Positions 18,001 through 26,726 of a DNA stretch of 64,000 bases are shown piece by piece. Position 1 is the first letter of the stretch. Each line of letters opens with the position of its first letter. The stretch is from positions 434,001 to 498,000 of the forward strand of contig OZ006972.1 in the NCBI GenBank assembly GCA_963931255.1. Direction: 5' to 3'. The translations under genes and the position numbers were made by a program. Source of the DNA: CALUVN01 sp944323595 (lineage in GTDB: Bacteria; Cyanobacteriota; Vampirovibrionia; Gastranaerophilales; Gastranaerophilaceae). Under the pieces are notes generated by a model. The model saw nothing but the letters and a program-made list of their open reading frames with translations, did no database searches and was not told where the DNA came from.

Positions 18001-21000
18001 TTATTGAAAGTTTACCGTCAGCATTCTGTAAGCTGCCGCCGATTAAAAGTGTTCCGTTTGTATTAACAACTGACATATCACCGCTGTTATTAACAAGTGA
18101 ACCTGTAATATCAGCACCGCCTAAACCTGAGTTGTCAAGTGATAAGCCTGTTTCTGCAGTAATATCACCGGATACAACAGCTTTACCTGAACCTGCGTTA
18201 GTAATAGCTACAGATTCATTACCTGTTACTTCGCCGGCAAGTATCATATCTGCATCTTTATTTGTAATAGAGATTGTATCACCGTTAACTTTGCCATTTT
18301 GAACAAGGTTCAAACCGCTGAGACTTGAGATATCAACATCACCTGATACGTTTGTTACAGTACCGTCAAGTGTCAAACCGCCGTTTTCACTTTCATTTGC
18401 GATTGTAATTGTATCGGTATTATTACCTGTAACAGTTCCGCCGACTCTCATTGAACCGTCTTTATTTGTCAAAGTCATTGAACCGTTTGCATTTGTAATA
18501 GTTCCGGTTGTTACAAAACCGCCGGCTCCGGTATTTGTAATATCAAGATTACCTACACTTGTAATTGTACCGGCATTGACAAAGCCGCCATCACCTGTAT
18601 TAAGAATGTCTAAATCTCCGTTATTTTGGATTAAACCATTCTTAGCAACAGTTAATGTATCACCATTGTTTGTAACTTTTAACTGCCCGCCGTCATTTTG
18701 GATTGAACCGTTGATAGCAAATGAACCGTTGTCATTTTGTACAACAGCGTTGCCGCCATCATTTGAAATAGAACCGTTTACAGTAGTGCCGCCGTTACCT
18801 GTACTCCAGATTTTCAATGTATCATTATTAGTTATTTGACCTGAAGTAGCAACATTCAAAGCACCGCCGTGGTTTGTCAGATTCAATTTACCGTTTGTAT
18901 TGGCGATTGTGCCGAGAACATTAACATCACCGCTCTGGTTGGTAATAATTGCATCGCCGCTATTATCAATAATACCGCTGACTGTAATACCGTCATCACC
19001 TGTATTTAAAACTGTCAATGTATCACTGTTTGTAATTTTACCGGTAGTACCAACATTGAAACCTGTTCCGCTGTTTGTAATTTTTAAACTGCCGTTTTGG
19101 TTTGCAACAGTACCGAGAACTGATAATGCACCGTTTGTATTGGTAATTTTAGCATCCCCTGTATTTTCAACAGTACCATTTAGTGCAAGACCGTTTGCGC
19201 CTGAATTTGTAATTTCAAGTTCATCGTTACTTACAATTTTACCGTTTTTAACAAGAGTCAAACCTGTACCATTGTTTTTAACTGATAATTTACCGCCGTT
19301 ATTTGATAGAGTGCCTGAAATATCAAAAGCTCCTGCATTTTGTTCGTTGGCTAATGTTAAATTACCGTTGTTATTGTTGACTGTACCGGTTACATTCAGA
19401 TTGCCCGCTTTATTTGTAATTGTTGTGTCACCTGTATTTTCTACAGTACCGTTAAGAGCAAGTCCGTTTGCACCTGTGTTCAAGATATTGGTTACGTTAT
19501 TATTTGTAATTTTACCTGAATTAGTTAAGGTCATACCTGAACCTGTATTTACAACATCAAGTTGACCGTCCTGGTTTTCTATAAGTCCTGAAATTTCAAA
19601 CACACCGTTATCGTTTTGAACTACAGCTACACCGCCGTTATTAGAAACAGTACCTGAAATATCAGTGCCGTCTAAACCTGTGTTCCAGATTTTTAATGTG
19701 TCATCACTTTCAACTTCACCGGCAATATTCAAACCTCTGCCGCGGTTTGTAACATTCAATTTGCCATTGTAGTTATAAACCTTGCCATTAAGATTCATAT
19801 CGCCTTCTCTGTTTGTGATTATTGCATCACCTGTATTTTCTATTGTACCGTCAATGGTCATTCCGTCTGCACCGGTATTAAGCATTGTCAGGCTATCATT
19901 GTTTGTAATTTTACCTGTAGAAGCAATTGTCAAACCTGTACCATTGTTGGTGATGTTCAGTTTACCATCTTTGTTTGTGATTGTATTGTTGATAGCTAAA
20001 GCACCAGATTCGTTTGTAATAAGAAGCTCGCCGGAATTGTCTAATGTTCCGTCGAGATTCATACCGCCGTTGCCTTCGTTGTAAACTGTAGTTTTACCGT
20101 TGCCTGAAATTTTAGCATTACTGTTAAAGTTTAAAGCACCATCATAATTTGAAACAACAGTATTTCCGTTTGCATTAGAAACTGAACCGTTGATATCCAT
20201 ATTACCTGCATTACTTTGAACTATTAACTCTCCTGCACTATTTTCAAGTGAACCATCTAATCTTAAGCCGTCTGCTCCGTTATTTAAAACTTCTGTTTTT
20301 TGATTGTTTGTTATTTTTCCTGTTGATGCGATTGTAAGTTTATCGCCATTATTCAAAATTCTGATATCACCGTTATTGTTTTCGGTTGTACCGCTCATAT
20401 TCAATGAGCCTGCTTCATTTTGAACAAGAAGATTTGCGTCTGAAACAGAAATCTTACCTGCAAGATTTGTACCTTGTGAGCCGTTGTTTAACAATACGGT
20501 TGAACCATTACTTGAAATACTGCCGGAATTTGCAAGTGTTAATTTTGTTCCGTTGTTTGTAACACTGACACGTCCGTCTTTGTTTGCTACAGAACCTAAA
20601 ATGTTAAGTTCTCCAGCTTCGTTTTTCAGTATCGTATTACCGTTTTTGTTATCGGTTGAACCTGATATTGTCATTTTACCGGCATTATTTGTCAGGAGAA
20701 TATTACCGTCTTTATTATTTAATTTACCGTTAACAGCAAGCCCGTCTGAGCTGTTGTTTGTCATGGTAATATTACCTTTATTATTGACACTGCCTGCAAC
20801 ATTTAAGGCTCCGTCATTGTTAGTAATAAGAGTGTTTCCGTTTGCGTTTTCAATGCTTCCGTTTACTCTGATACCTTTTGAACCGTCATTTGTCATTGTA
20901 ATATTGCCGCTGCCAAAATTCTTGACAGTACCATTGGCAATAATTCCGCCTGACGGATTTTGAGTCTTAATTACAATTTGACCGTTTTCAGATGCAAATG

Positions 21001-21676
21001 AATTTGCGTTTGTTGCATCAGTATTTACAAGTTGATTAAACAAATTGTTAGCTTGTTGCATTGAGGTCAGAGCCGTTGTGTTGCCAACACCTGCAATTAA
21101 TGCGGAATCAGCACCTAAAGATGCTGTTTTTGCCAGAATTTCAATATTATCTCTTGTTAATACTTTACCGTTAATTGTTACATCTGCATTACCTTGTTTT
21201 ACGGTATCTATACTTTGAGTTAAGAAATTTTCTTTATAATTTTTGTAATCATTTGAGTTAGGAGTGTAAACTGCTAATGAACCAACGTTCAAAACACCGC
21301 TTGCACCTACTACCATACCGTTTGGTGATACAAATACAGCCTGCCCGTTGTAGAAGTTGCCGTCACGCATTGAATTGACTATACCGTTGATGTTAATTCT
21401 GCCGTCTACCAAGTTTACAAATTTTTCAATATTTTTTTCGCCGTATTTGAAAATTAAATTTGCAATATCACCTTCTGACAAATTAAATTTGTCATATTGT
21501 CTGAAACCTGTTGCGCCGTTCATAGCACTAGGGTCAATGTTATAAATCCCGTTATTTCCGGTTATACCGGTAATTTCTGTTGCTATAGCATTAAGCATAA
21601 GCGACTGGTGTGCAACAAAACATACAGTGAGAATTGATGCCACCAATTTTCTTTTGTTGAGTTTACTTTCCGTCAT
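12098..21676 (-). CDS. Giant exported haemagglutinin-type repeat protein (3192 aa)
   Basis: Third and largest member of the family. The ATG at 21676 has AAAGGG upstream. A signal peptide and shared haemagglutinin/TPS-type domain occupy about residues 1-250. The remainder is a continuous series of beta-helix-like repeats of 16-20 residues, rich in Asn, Gly, Thr and Ile, with patterns such as 'NGTVxN', 'LNVNG' and 'LxITNxG'. Within these lies a block of about 3.5 copies of a 263-residue unit that is nearly identical at DNA level. The C-terminus is basic and lacks a PilZ domain, an anchor or a transmembrane beta-barrel. The likely role is adhesion or surface layer formation, inferred from architecture only. 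Its own hairpin terminator follows. Confidence 0.88.
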   Translation of the reverse strand: MTESKLNKRKLVASILTVCFVAHQSLMLNAIATEITGITGNNGIYNIDPSAMNGATGFRQYDKFNLSEGDIANLIFKYGEKNIEKFVNLVDGRININGIVNSMRDGNFYNGQAVFVSPNGMVVGASGVLNVGSLAVYTPNSNDYKNYKENFLTQSIDTVKQGNADVTINGKVLTRDNIEILAKTASLGADSALIAGVGNTTALTSMQQANNLFNQLVNTDATNANSFASENGQIVIKTQNPSGGIIANGTVKNFGSGNITMTNDGSKGIRVNGSIENANGNTLITNNDGALNVAGSVNNKGNITMTNNSSDGLAVNGKLNNKDGNILLTNNAGKMTISGSTDNKNGNTILKNEAGELNILGSVANKDGRVSVTNNGTKLTLANSGSISSNGSTVLLNNGSQGTNLAGKISVSDANLLVQNEAGSLNMSGTTENNNGDIRILNNGDKLTIASTGKITNNQKTEVLNNGADGLRLDGSLENSAGELIVQSNAGNMDINGSVSNANGNTVVSNYDGALNFNSNAKISGNGKTTVYNEGNGGMNLDGTLDNSGELLITNESGALAINNTITNKDGKLNITNNGTGLTIASTGKITNNDSLTMLNTGADGMTIDGTIENTGDAIITNREGDMNLNGKVYNYNGKLNVTNRGRGLNIAGEVESDDTLKIWNTGLDGTDISGTVSNNGGVAVVQNDNGVFEISGLIENQDGQLDVVNTGSGMTLTNSGKITNNNVTNILNTGANGLALNGTVENTGDTTITNKAGNLNVTGTVNNNNGNLTLANEQNAGAFDISGTLSNNGGKLSVKNNGTGLTLVKNGKIVSNDELEITNSGANGLALNGTVENTGDAKITNTNGALSVLGTVANQNGSLKITNSGTGFNVGTTGKITNSDTLTVLNTGDDGITVSGIIDNSGDAIITNQSGDVNVLGTIANTNGKLNLTNHGGALNVATSGQITNNDTLKIWSTGNGGTTVNGSISNDGGNAVVQNDNGSFAINGSIQNDGGQLKVTNNGDTLTVAKNGLIQNNGDLDILNTGDGGFVNAGTITSVGNLDITNTGAGGFVTTGTITNANGSMTLTNKDGSMRVGGTVTGNNTDTITIANESENGGLTLDGTVTNVSGDVDISSLSGLNLVQNGKVNGDTISITNKDADMILAGEVTGNESVAITNAGSGKAVVSGDITAETGLSLDNSGLGGADITGSLVNNSGDMSVVNTNGTLLIGGSLQNADGKLSITNAGDGLELTSAGTVKNNGDLVVFNSGDNGMTLNGVIENTGDSILTNNAGDMNINNILTNTQGKLNITNHGDTLNIAGTVTNDDTLKVWNTGANGTNITGTVSNSNGNAAIQNDAGDLKIAGLVTNNGSTNITNKGGVLDITGTVDNSDGKLSITNDGIALNIDGLVENNDAMNIVNNGANGTTINGTVKNAGQTMITNNAGDLNVNGTVDNTNGKLSLSNNGNALNIASDATVSNDSELTIVNAGQGGMNVAGTVTNTDTTLLTNRAGDMKITGTVTNENGILNVTNSGNALYLDTTGKLANNGSTTIQNIGQGGMVLGGLVDTDGDTTINNTQGALNIDGTVDTEGTLSVNNSGSGLNIAGDVSNIGTTSITNSGADGALISGNLNTQGATTVINNAGDLNVPGNINNQDGRLNITNKGTAINVSGLISNNDDLNILNEGANGTTIDGTVKNAGQTMITNNAGDLNVNGTVDNTNGKLSLSNNGNALNIASDATVSNDSELTIVNAGQGGMNVAGTVTNTDTTLLTNRAGDMKITGTVTNENGILNVTNSGNALYLDTTGKLANNGSTTIQNIGQGGMVLGGLVDTDGDTTINNTQGALNIDGTVDTEGTLSVNNSGSGLNIAGDVSNIGTTSITNSGADGALISGNLNTQGATTVINNAGDLNVPGNINNQDGRLNITNKGTAINVSGLISNNDDLNILNEGANGTTIDGTVKNAGQTMITNNAGDLNVNGTVDNTNGKLSLSNNGNALNIASDATVSNDSELTIVNAGQGGMNVAGTVTNTDTTLLTNRAGDMKITGTVTNENGILNVTNSGNALYLDTTGKLANNGSTTIQNIGQGGMVLGGLVDTDGDTTINNTQGALNIDGTVDTEGTLSVNNSGSGLNIAGDVSNIGTTSITNSGADGALISGNLNTQGATTVINNAGDLNVPGNINNQDGRLNITNKGTAINVSGLISNNDDLNILNEGANGTTIDGTVKNAGQTMITNNAGDLNVNGTVDNTNGKLSLSNNGNALNIASDATVSNDSELTIVNAGQGGMNVAGAVTNTDTTLLTNRAGDMKITGTVTNENGILNVTNSGNALYLDTTGKLANNGSTTIQNIGQGGMVLGGLVDTDGDTTINNTQGALNIDGMVDNNGNLEITNLGSGMNIAGSVANIGTTRITNSGDNGTSISGTVKADGDTTIINNGGELNVSGLIDNQNGKLNLTNKGTDINVTDTAVISNNDNLNILNYGENGTTIDGTVKNSGQTLITNNAGDLNVNGTIDNTNGKLSLANNGNALNIGSDAKVTNDSVLRVFNTGVGGVTIDGTLENTESTAITSKDGSIVINGTVTNKDGNLNITSAGTGLKLGTDSVVSNNGKTVIQNTGAAGMNLDGTINSNGSTSVTNTAGTLEIAGTMETTGNLNLTSAGDGMHITENGIVHNKDGAIFAQNTGADGITIDGTMSNSVGNTTIINHDGSVVIGGSVNNSDGKLGITNHGKSIILTETGKLSNNDELRVFNYGEDGAQLDGTIENSGDTTIINKAGDLNVNGVIDNKDGNLAFTNTGNALNFGQNAKVSNDSTVRVVNSGNGGLTVDGTITNTESTAITNNAGQFTVNGTIENTNGNLNLTNRGTALVTGEESMITNMNGEVLIQNTGDGGMTLDGAINNGVTKDADGNIIGTAGTTSITNVNGDLNFNGSIASQSDLAILNNGNKLNASSTSGIVSGGPVRIVNNGEGGMNLDGGIIGFDSIAVTNRGGDLNIDGTIANQEHNMNITNTGNKLNINENANILNSGELLIQNAGDEGMNVNGSLDTNAKVTVLNNAGALNVNGKINNSSDMLIISNHGTGLNIGEQAEINNDQNIRISNTGADGTVMNGKVASTDGTVQFINNDGKFEVNGDVTNGAGDIHLLNKGADGAKINGTVSSKDGNTTVVNANDEAGIEINGAVKSGSKKVTLRNTGKDGIKINGTAEAAEGVVQQDLRKNK
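14645..17440 (-). repeat. About 3.5 tandem copies of a 789-bp repeat inside the giant gene
   Basis: Corresponding points recur every 789 bp (for example 14649, 15438, 16227 and 17016), equal to 263 codons, so the frame is kept. Copies differ by only a few bases, such as a Val/Ala difference in the last copy near 14871. Identity fades at both block ends, near 17440 and 14645. This degree of identity indicates recent expansion or ongoing gene conversion. Boundaries are approximate. Confidence 0.92.
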
Positions 21677-21788
21677 AATTTTCCCTTTATGTTATTTCCT
21701 TAAAATTTTACCCCTTATAGTTAATCAAAATTTAAACACAAAAATAATTGCTAGTTTGTTAATAATTGTAACGTAAAAATTTACAAAC

Positions 21789-23240
21789 TTAATCTGGATT
21801 TTTTATAAGAGTTTTACTGAGGAACCAGTTGCCGAAATAGAAGAAAAATAAAAGGGAAAGCATCTGGAATAATGCAGGGAAATCGCCTGCAGTTTTGAAA
21901 TAATCATAAATTAATAAAAACGGAACAAATGTTATACCGAGTCTTATCAGAGAACGCCACGGGAACATTAATCTTAACCCCGGCAATACAACAATAATAC
22001 TCAGGAAGAAATACATGAAGTTTGCTGCAAGTGTTGCAAAACCTGCGCCCTCAAGCCCGTATTTCGGGATTAAAACTATGTTCAAAACAACACCGATTAT
22101 ACCTGATGTCAGTTTTATAATGAAATCAATATATGTTTTATTTTCAAGGTGATATTGAAGAGTTGTATAGTCTGCAAGAGCCATGAAAAATGTTCCGAAT
22201 GCAAAATAAGGAATAAGTCTGTATGCTGCATAGAATTTTTCATTTGATAGCATTTGAACAAAATCTGTAGAATACAAAGACATAACAACAATAAGAGGAA
22301 TTGCTATACCGATAAAATATCCCGCAAATCTGGAAATTATAGGACGTACATCAATCCTTTCTTCATACATATTAATAATACGCGGTATTGCCGCAACAGG
22401 AATAATTGAAAATATCGTCATCAAAAGCGGCAGTGTTAACCCGTATGCAACACCAACAATACCAACGTCGGAAAAACCGCTTATGTTATTCATAATAAAT
22501 TTGTTACTCTGTGTAATTATCCACGAACTCAGGGATGTTGCTGCTATCGGGATACCGTATTTGAAAATAGGAAGCACAGCATCAAGCTGAAGTCTTGTAA
22601 TCCTGAAACTTTTCATAATTCCGCTCTGATAAATCAAAAGCAAATCAACCAGCGAAATTGAAATTCCCATACCTAACAAAAGTGCCATTGCACCCATGTT
22701 ACAATATTTTACAAGGAATATTGAAAGGAAAATGGTCAATATCTGGTTTACGATTGTAGAAAGTGTAAACGAAATTGATTTTAACTGAGCACGTAACAAT
22801 TGGAATAATAATGCACGGACTGCAACCGGAATTATCAATAGCAAAATCGCATAAAAATATTCAGGCTGAATTTTGAAAAACGAATAGAAATGAGACCTGA
22901 ATATAAAAGCAGCGCAGAACATAACGAGCAAATTACCGACAAGCATTGAAACAAGAAGAGAAATATATTTTGGCAAATCTTCCATAATCTGATGCCGTCT
23001 GAAAAAACGTAAGCCCGATAACCCTATCCAATCCGAAAATATTATGCATAAAAATGATAATAATGCGATGGATATAGAGTATAATCCGTATTTTTCCGGT
23101 GTTAATAAACTTGTATAAACAGGAACAATAATTGCATTCCCAAGCATGCCGCATAATTTGGACGGGGAATACTTCAGCATATCCTGAAAGATTGCCTTAA
23201 TCTGCTCTTTCTCAACTTTTCTGTTTTCTACAAATTCCAT
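21789..23240 (-). CDS. Polysaccharide flippase (Wzx/MVF-like)
   Basis: 483 residues, almost entirely hydrophobic, with about 12-14 predicted membrane helices after a short charged N-terminus. Length and helix pattern fit the polysaccharide exporters that flip lipid-linked sugar units across the inner membrane. The ATG at 23240 is preferred over the TTG immediately before it. There are no short diagnostic motifs, so assignment rests on topology and overall resemblance ('PEKYG' after the first helix is typical). It lies 67 nt downstream of rimO on the same strand. Glycosyltransferases that could build its substrate lie at 50.8-54.9 kb. Confidence 0.8.
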   Translation of the reverse strand: MEFVENRKVEKEQIKAIFQDMLKYSPSKLCGMLGNAIIVPVYTSLLTPEKYGLYSISIALLSFLCIIFSDWIGLSGLRFFRRHQIMEDLPKYISLLVSMLVGNLLVMFCAAFIFRSHFYSFFKIQPEYFYAILLLIIPVAVRALLFQLLRAQLKSISFTLSTIVNQILTIFLSIFLVKYCNMGAMALLLGMGISISLVDLLLIYQSGIMKSFRITRLQLDAVLPIFKYGIPIAATSLSSWIITQSNKFIMNNISGFSDVGIVGVAYGLTLPLLMTIFSIIPVAAIPRIINMYEERIDVRPIISRFAGYFIGIAIPLIVVMSLYSTDFVQMLSNEKFYAAYRLIPYFAFGTFFMALADYTTLQYHLENKTYIDFIIKLTSGIIGVVLNIVLIPKYGLEGAGFATLAANFMYFFLSIIVVLPGLRLMFPWRSLIRLGITFVPFLLIYDYFKTAGDFPALFQMLSLLFFFYFGNWFLSKTLIKNPD

Positions 23241-23307
23241 CAATACCCACAGATTAACTATTCTTTAATTTATTATATCAAAACGATAATCTTTTTACCA
23301 TATATTT

Positions 23308-24618
23308 TTATACAAATACACCAAACAAATCATATTCATCTGCTTTTGTAATTTTAACTTTTTCAATATCGCTGGGCACAACATGTTTGTCTGACTTCAC
23401 ATAAACAACTCCGTCAATTTCAGGGGCATCATGCTGTGAACGTAAAATTACAACACCGTCATCAGTGAAACTTTCAACAATACAATCAAGAATTTTTCCT
23501 ACATAAGATTGGTTTATTTCATAAGAAATTCCCTGTTGAAGTTCCATCAATTTTTTATATCGTTCATGCTTAATTTTTGCAGGCACCTGATCTGACATTG
23601 CATAAGAAGTTGTATTCTTTTCACGTGAATATTCAAATACTCCCATACGCTCAAAACGCATTTCTTTTACAAAATTATATAAGTGTTCAAAATGTTCATC
23701 TTTTTCTCCAGGATAACCTACAATAAAAGCTGTTCTTATCGCAACATCCGGAATTCTTGCACGGATTTTTCCGATTAATTCTCTGTAATCAAAATCCGGA
23801 CGACGCATTGCACGAAGAATTTCAGGATGAGAATGCTGAAGCGGAATATCAATATATTTAACGACTTTATCAAGTCTTGCTATTGCATCAATTAATTCAT
23901 CAGTCATCTGCGTAGGATATGCATACATAATCCTTATCCATCCAAGGCCGTCAATTTCATTTAATTTTTCAAGCAACTCGGGAAGAGCCTGATGCCCGTA
24001 TAAATCCAGACCGTAACTGGTTGTATCCTGTGCTATCAAAACTATTTCCGTAACACCTTTTTTAACCAGAGATTTTGCTTCTTTCAAAATATTTTCAATT
24101 GTTCTTGAATGATACACTCCGCGAAGCTGCGGGATTATGCAATATCCGCAATGGTAATTGCATCCGTCGGCAATTTTGATATATGAACTTGCACCCATAG
24201 TTATCTGCTGGCGTTCTACGGTTTCAGGATAAATATATTCCGGTCTTTCTGAAATTTTTTCTACATATTCTTCCTGCGCACCTTTTGCAACTTCGTCAAC
24301 AACTCCGACAATTTCATTTATGTTTGAAGTGCCAACCATTGCCGCGATTTCAGGAATTGCATCTTTTAAGTCACCTTTATGCTTTTGCGGTAAACAGCCT
24401 GTCACTATAACCCTTTTTCCGTCATTAACCATCTGCAAAATTGATTGCACTGATTCTTTTTCCGCATCATGTATAAATGAACAGGTATTTACAATAACAA
24501 TTTGAGCATCATCTTCATTTAAAGTTATTTCATAACCTTTATCAGCAAGCATTCCGAGCATAAGTTCGGAATCCACAAGATTTTTTGCACAGCCGTGACT
24601 GATTAATGCAACTTTCAT
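23308..24618 (-). CDS. rimO: Ribosomal protein S12 methylthiotransferase RimO
   Basis: 436 residues. A radical SAM enzyme that adds a methylthio group to the conserved aspartate of ribosomal protein S12. The N-terminal methylthiotransferase domain has the three cluster cysteines C10, C46 and C75. The radical SAM domain has CxxxCxxC at C153, C157 and C160. A TRAM-like domain closes the C-terminus. The opening 'ISHGCAKNLVDSE' is characteristic of RimO rather than MiaB. It sits at the end of the pilus/secretion operon, 63 nt after the second gspF, and may be co-transcribed without a functional link. Confidence 0.93.
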   Translation of the reverse strand: MKVALISHGCAKNLVDSELMLGMLADKGYEITLNEDDAQIVIVNTCSFIHDAEKESVQSILQMVNDGKRVIVTGCLPQKHKGDLKDAIPEIAAMVGTSNINEIVGVVDEVAKGAQEEYVEKISERPEYIYPETVERQQITMGASSYIKIADGCNYHCGYCIIPQLRGVYHSRTIENILKEAKSLVKKGVTEIVLIAQDTTSYGLDLYGHQALPELLEKLNEIDGLGWIRIMYAYPTQMTDELIDAIARLDKVVKYIDIPLQHSHPEILRAMRRPDFDYRELIGKIRARIPDVAIRTAFIVGYPGEKDEHFEHLYNFVKEMRFERMGVFEYSREKNTTSYAMSDQVPAKIKHERYKKLMELQQGISYEINQSYVGKILDCIVESFTDDGVVILRSQHDAPEIDGVVYVKSDKHVVPSDIEKVKITKADEYDLFGVFV

Positions 24619-24681
24619 TTTTAAACCTCTTTTTTCTTTTAGTCTAACATGAAATATAAGCTTTGTAATTACTCTAAACGA

Positions 24682-25893
24682 TTAAAAAATGCCGAACATA
24701 CCATAATAAAATTTATAGAATGCTAATACAATAAATCCGACAAATACCGCCAGAATAATTAAAAAAGCAGGACCAATAAGGGTTGAAAGATTATTAACTG
24801 TTTCAAAAACTTTTTTATCAATTATATCACTGAGTTCTTTGAGCATTTCTCCCAGCTTGCCGGCCTTTTCTCCTATAACAAGCATCGCCTGTAAATCAGC
24901 CGGCATTATGCCGGATTGAGCTGACGCCTGTGCCATTGAAACACCTTGATATATAAGTTCCTCAAATTTTTCACATTGTTCTTTTATTACACAGTTTTCA
25001 ATTGCACCTTTAGCCATGGTTACACTCTCTGTAACCGGTACTCCCGAATCATAAGCGACATAAAGTACCGCCGTAAAATTTGCCAGAGCATTATACCTGA
25101 CAAAATTTTGCACGACAGGAATGTTCAGGGAAGAAGAATCCAGTGCACGTTTTACCTGCGGCTGTTTAAAAAATTGAATACAACCGTAACTTACCCCGCA
25201 GACAAAAATAATTATCAGGAACCAGTAGTTACGGAAAAATTCAATCCCGCTAATAAGTAATGATGTTTCTAGAGGAATATCCATCCCGCTCTGGTTGGCA
25301 AACCCGATAAGTCTCGGGAAAACATAATTACCTAACAATACCAGTACCCCGAACGCTATTAATATTACTATAGCAGGATAAATACTTGCGGCTATTAATT
25401 TAGACTTAAGAGCCTGTTGTTTTTTTATCAGACTCAACAGGCGTTCAAGAACTACGTCCAACTCACCGGACATTTCGCCCGCATGACATATTTTTATAAA
25501 TACTTCTCCAAAAGATTCGGAATAACTCTCCAAGGCCTGTGAAAAAGAATAACCGTTAGTAATTTTTGTCTTAATATCACCTGCAATTTTTCTCAGTTTA
25601 GGGCTATCCAGATTATTTTCCATAATAGCAAAAGCTTCAACTATCGGAATTCCGGAAGCTATCATAGATTGCAGTGTTGTTGTAAAAAGTCGTTTTTCGT
25701 CTAAAAACAGATGTACTGATTTTTGCGGCAGTTCTTTAAATACAGGTTTTTCATCTTCGTTCAAATAAACTTTTACGGGTATATAGCCTGAATTACGAAT
25801 TTTTTCACGGGCATTTCGTTCATCAGAGGCTTCTATAATACTTTCGAAAAGTTCTTTATTATTTTTTAGTGCGACATATTTATATATTGCCAT
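24682..25893 (-). CDS. Type II secretion/type IV pilus inner-membrane platform protein (GspF/PilC), second copy
   Basis: 403 residues with two T2SSF domains and three membrane helices, the standard GspF/PilC layout. The N-terminus ('YKYVALKNNK') is the usual cytoplasmic domain that contacts the assembly ATPase. Its ATG shares a base with the stop codon of the upstream dehydrogenase (TAATG), so translation is coupled. It is clearly paralogous to the copy at 26727-27968 but diverged. Two platform proteins in one operon suggest either two related machines sharing one ATPase or a heteromeric platform; the sequence does not decide. Confidence 0.88.
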   Translation of the reverse strand: MAIYKYVALKNNKELFESIIEASDERNAREKIRNSGYIPVKVYLNEDEKPVFKELPQKSVHLFLDEKRLFTTTLQSMIASGIPIVEAFAIMENNLDSPKLRKIAGDIKTKITNGYSFSQALESYSESFGEVFIKICHAGEMSGELDVVLERLLSLIKKQQALKSKLIAASIYPAIVILIAFGVLVLLGNYVFPRLIGFANQSGMDIPLETSLLISGIEFFRNYWFLIIIFVCGVSYGCIQFFKQPQVKRALDSSSLNIPVVQNFVRYNALANFTAVLYVAYDSGVPVTESVTMAKGAIENCVIKEQCEKFEELIYQGVSMAQASAQSGIMPADLQAMLVIGEKAGKLGEMLKELSDIIDKKVFETVNNLSTLIGPAFLIILAVFVGFIVLAFYKFYYGMFGIF

Positions 25894-26711
25894 TAATCCT
25901 GTATCCTTTTTGCCAATGTAAACTTAATGGCAGAATTCAATAAATCCTGTGGAAGCTTTGAAAATATTTCCGCAAATTTTGCATCTTTTCCTATAGTATA
26001 AGAAGATTTAGGGTTTTCAGCTTCTAAAATTTTCAAAAGTAATTGTACAACTTTTTCTACGGGAAGACCTTTTTTACTGTTTTTGTGAGCATTGGCAACA
26101 AGATATTTCATCTCTTTTTCAAAGTCACCGTTAAGTTCAATTGACTGCGAATTTTGTTCAATTGATTTTTCCCAGATAGGAGTTGCAATTACTCCCGGTT
26201 TGACAGAAACAATTTTTATATTTCTATAGGTTTCCAGCAGCATAGAATTAAAAAGAATATCCAGCGCCCGCTTAGATGCACAATACGGGGATATAAACGG
26301 GAAAATTCCAAATGAGGACATAGAACTTATATTTATGATACGTCCGCCGTCCAACAAATCCAGCAGCTGCTTTGAAAAATCCAGATGGGAAAATGTATTC
26401 ACCTCAAATTGTTTTCTAATATCGTCAACATCAAGCTGTTCAACAGCGCCGGCAACAACACAACCTGCAATATTAAACAAAGCATCCACCCTTGAAGTTT
26501 TTGATTTTATATAATTAACTGCAAGCTTAATGGATGTTTTGTTTTCCATATCAATAAAAAACGGGATGATATTATCGGACAACTTTTTCAAATCTATATT
26601 CTGACCGGTTTTTCGGTATCCGGCAAAAACAATATTCTCCTGACACAATGCCCTTACAAGAGCATTGCCTATTCCTGATGTAGAACCTGTTATTACAATA
26701 GTTTTCATCAT
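25893..26711 (-). CDS. Short-chain dehydrogenase/reductase
   Basis: 272 residues. The Rossmann nucleotide motif TGSTSGIG is at residues 8-15 and the catalytic Tyr-x3-Lys is present in 'YCASK' near residue 145, so it should be an active NAD(P)H oxidoreductase. The substrate cannot be read from the sequence. It is embedded between two gspF paralogues, with 15 nt to the upstream gene and a one-base overlap with the downstream one. That is an odd place for a metabolic enzyme, and it may be a passenger or may modify a component of the machine. The ATG at 26711 is followed by a second Met. Confidence 0.88.
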   Translation of the reverse strand: MMKTIVITGSTSGIGNALVRALCQENIVFAGYRKTGQNIDLKKLSDNIIPFFIDMENKTSIKLAVNYIKSKTSRVDALFNIAGCVVAGAVEQLDVDDIRKQFEVNTFSHLDFSKQLLDLLDGGRIINISSMSSFGIFPFISPYCASKRALDILFNSMLLETYRNIKIVSVKPGVIATPIWEKSIEQNSQSIELNGDFEKEMKYLVANAHKNSKKGLPVEKVVQLLLKILEAENPKSSYTIGKDAKFAEIFSKLPQDLLNSAIKFTLAKRIQD

Positions 26712-26726
26712 TCACACCTGTAATTA

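Noticed and set aside
12332..21545. Many plus-strand frames of 60-220 codons opposite the giant gene
   Set aside because: They are mirror frames of Asn/Gly/Thr codon repeats; they recur with the 789-bp period and lack ribosome sites.
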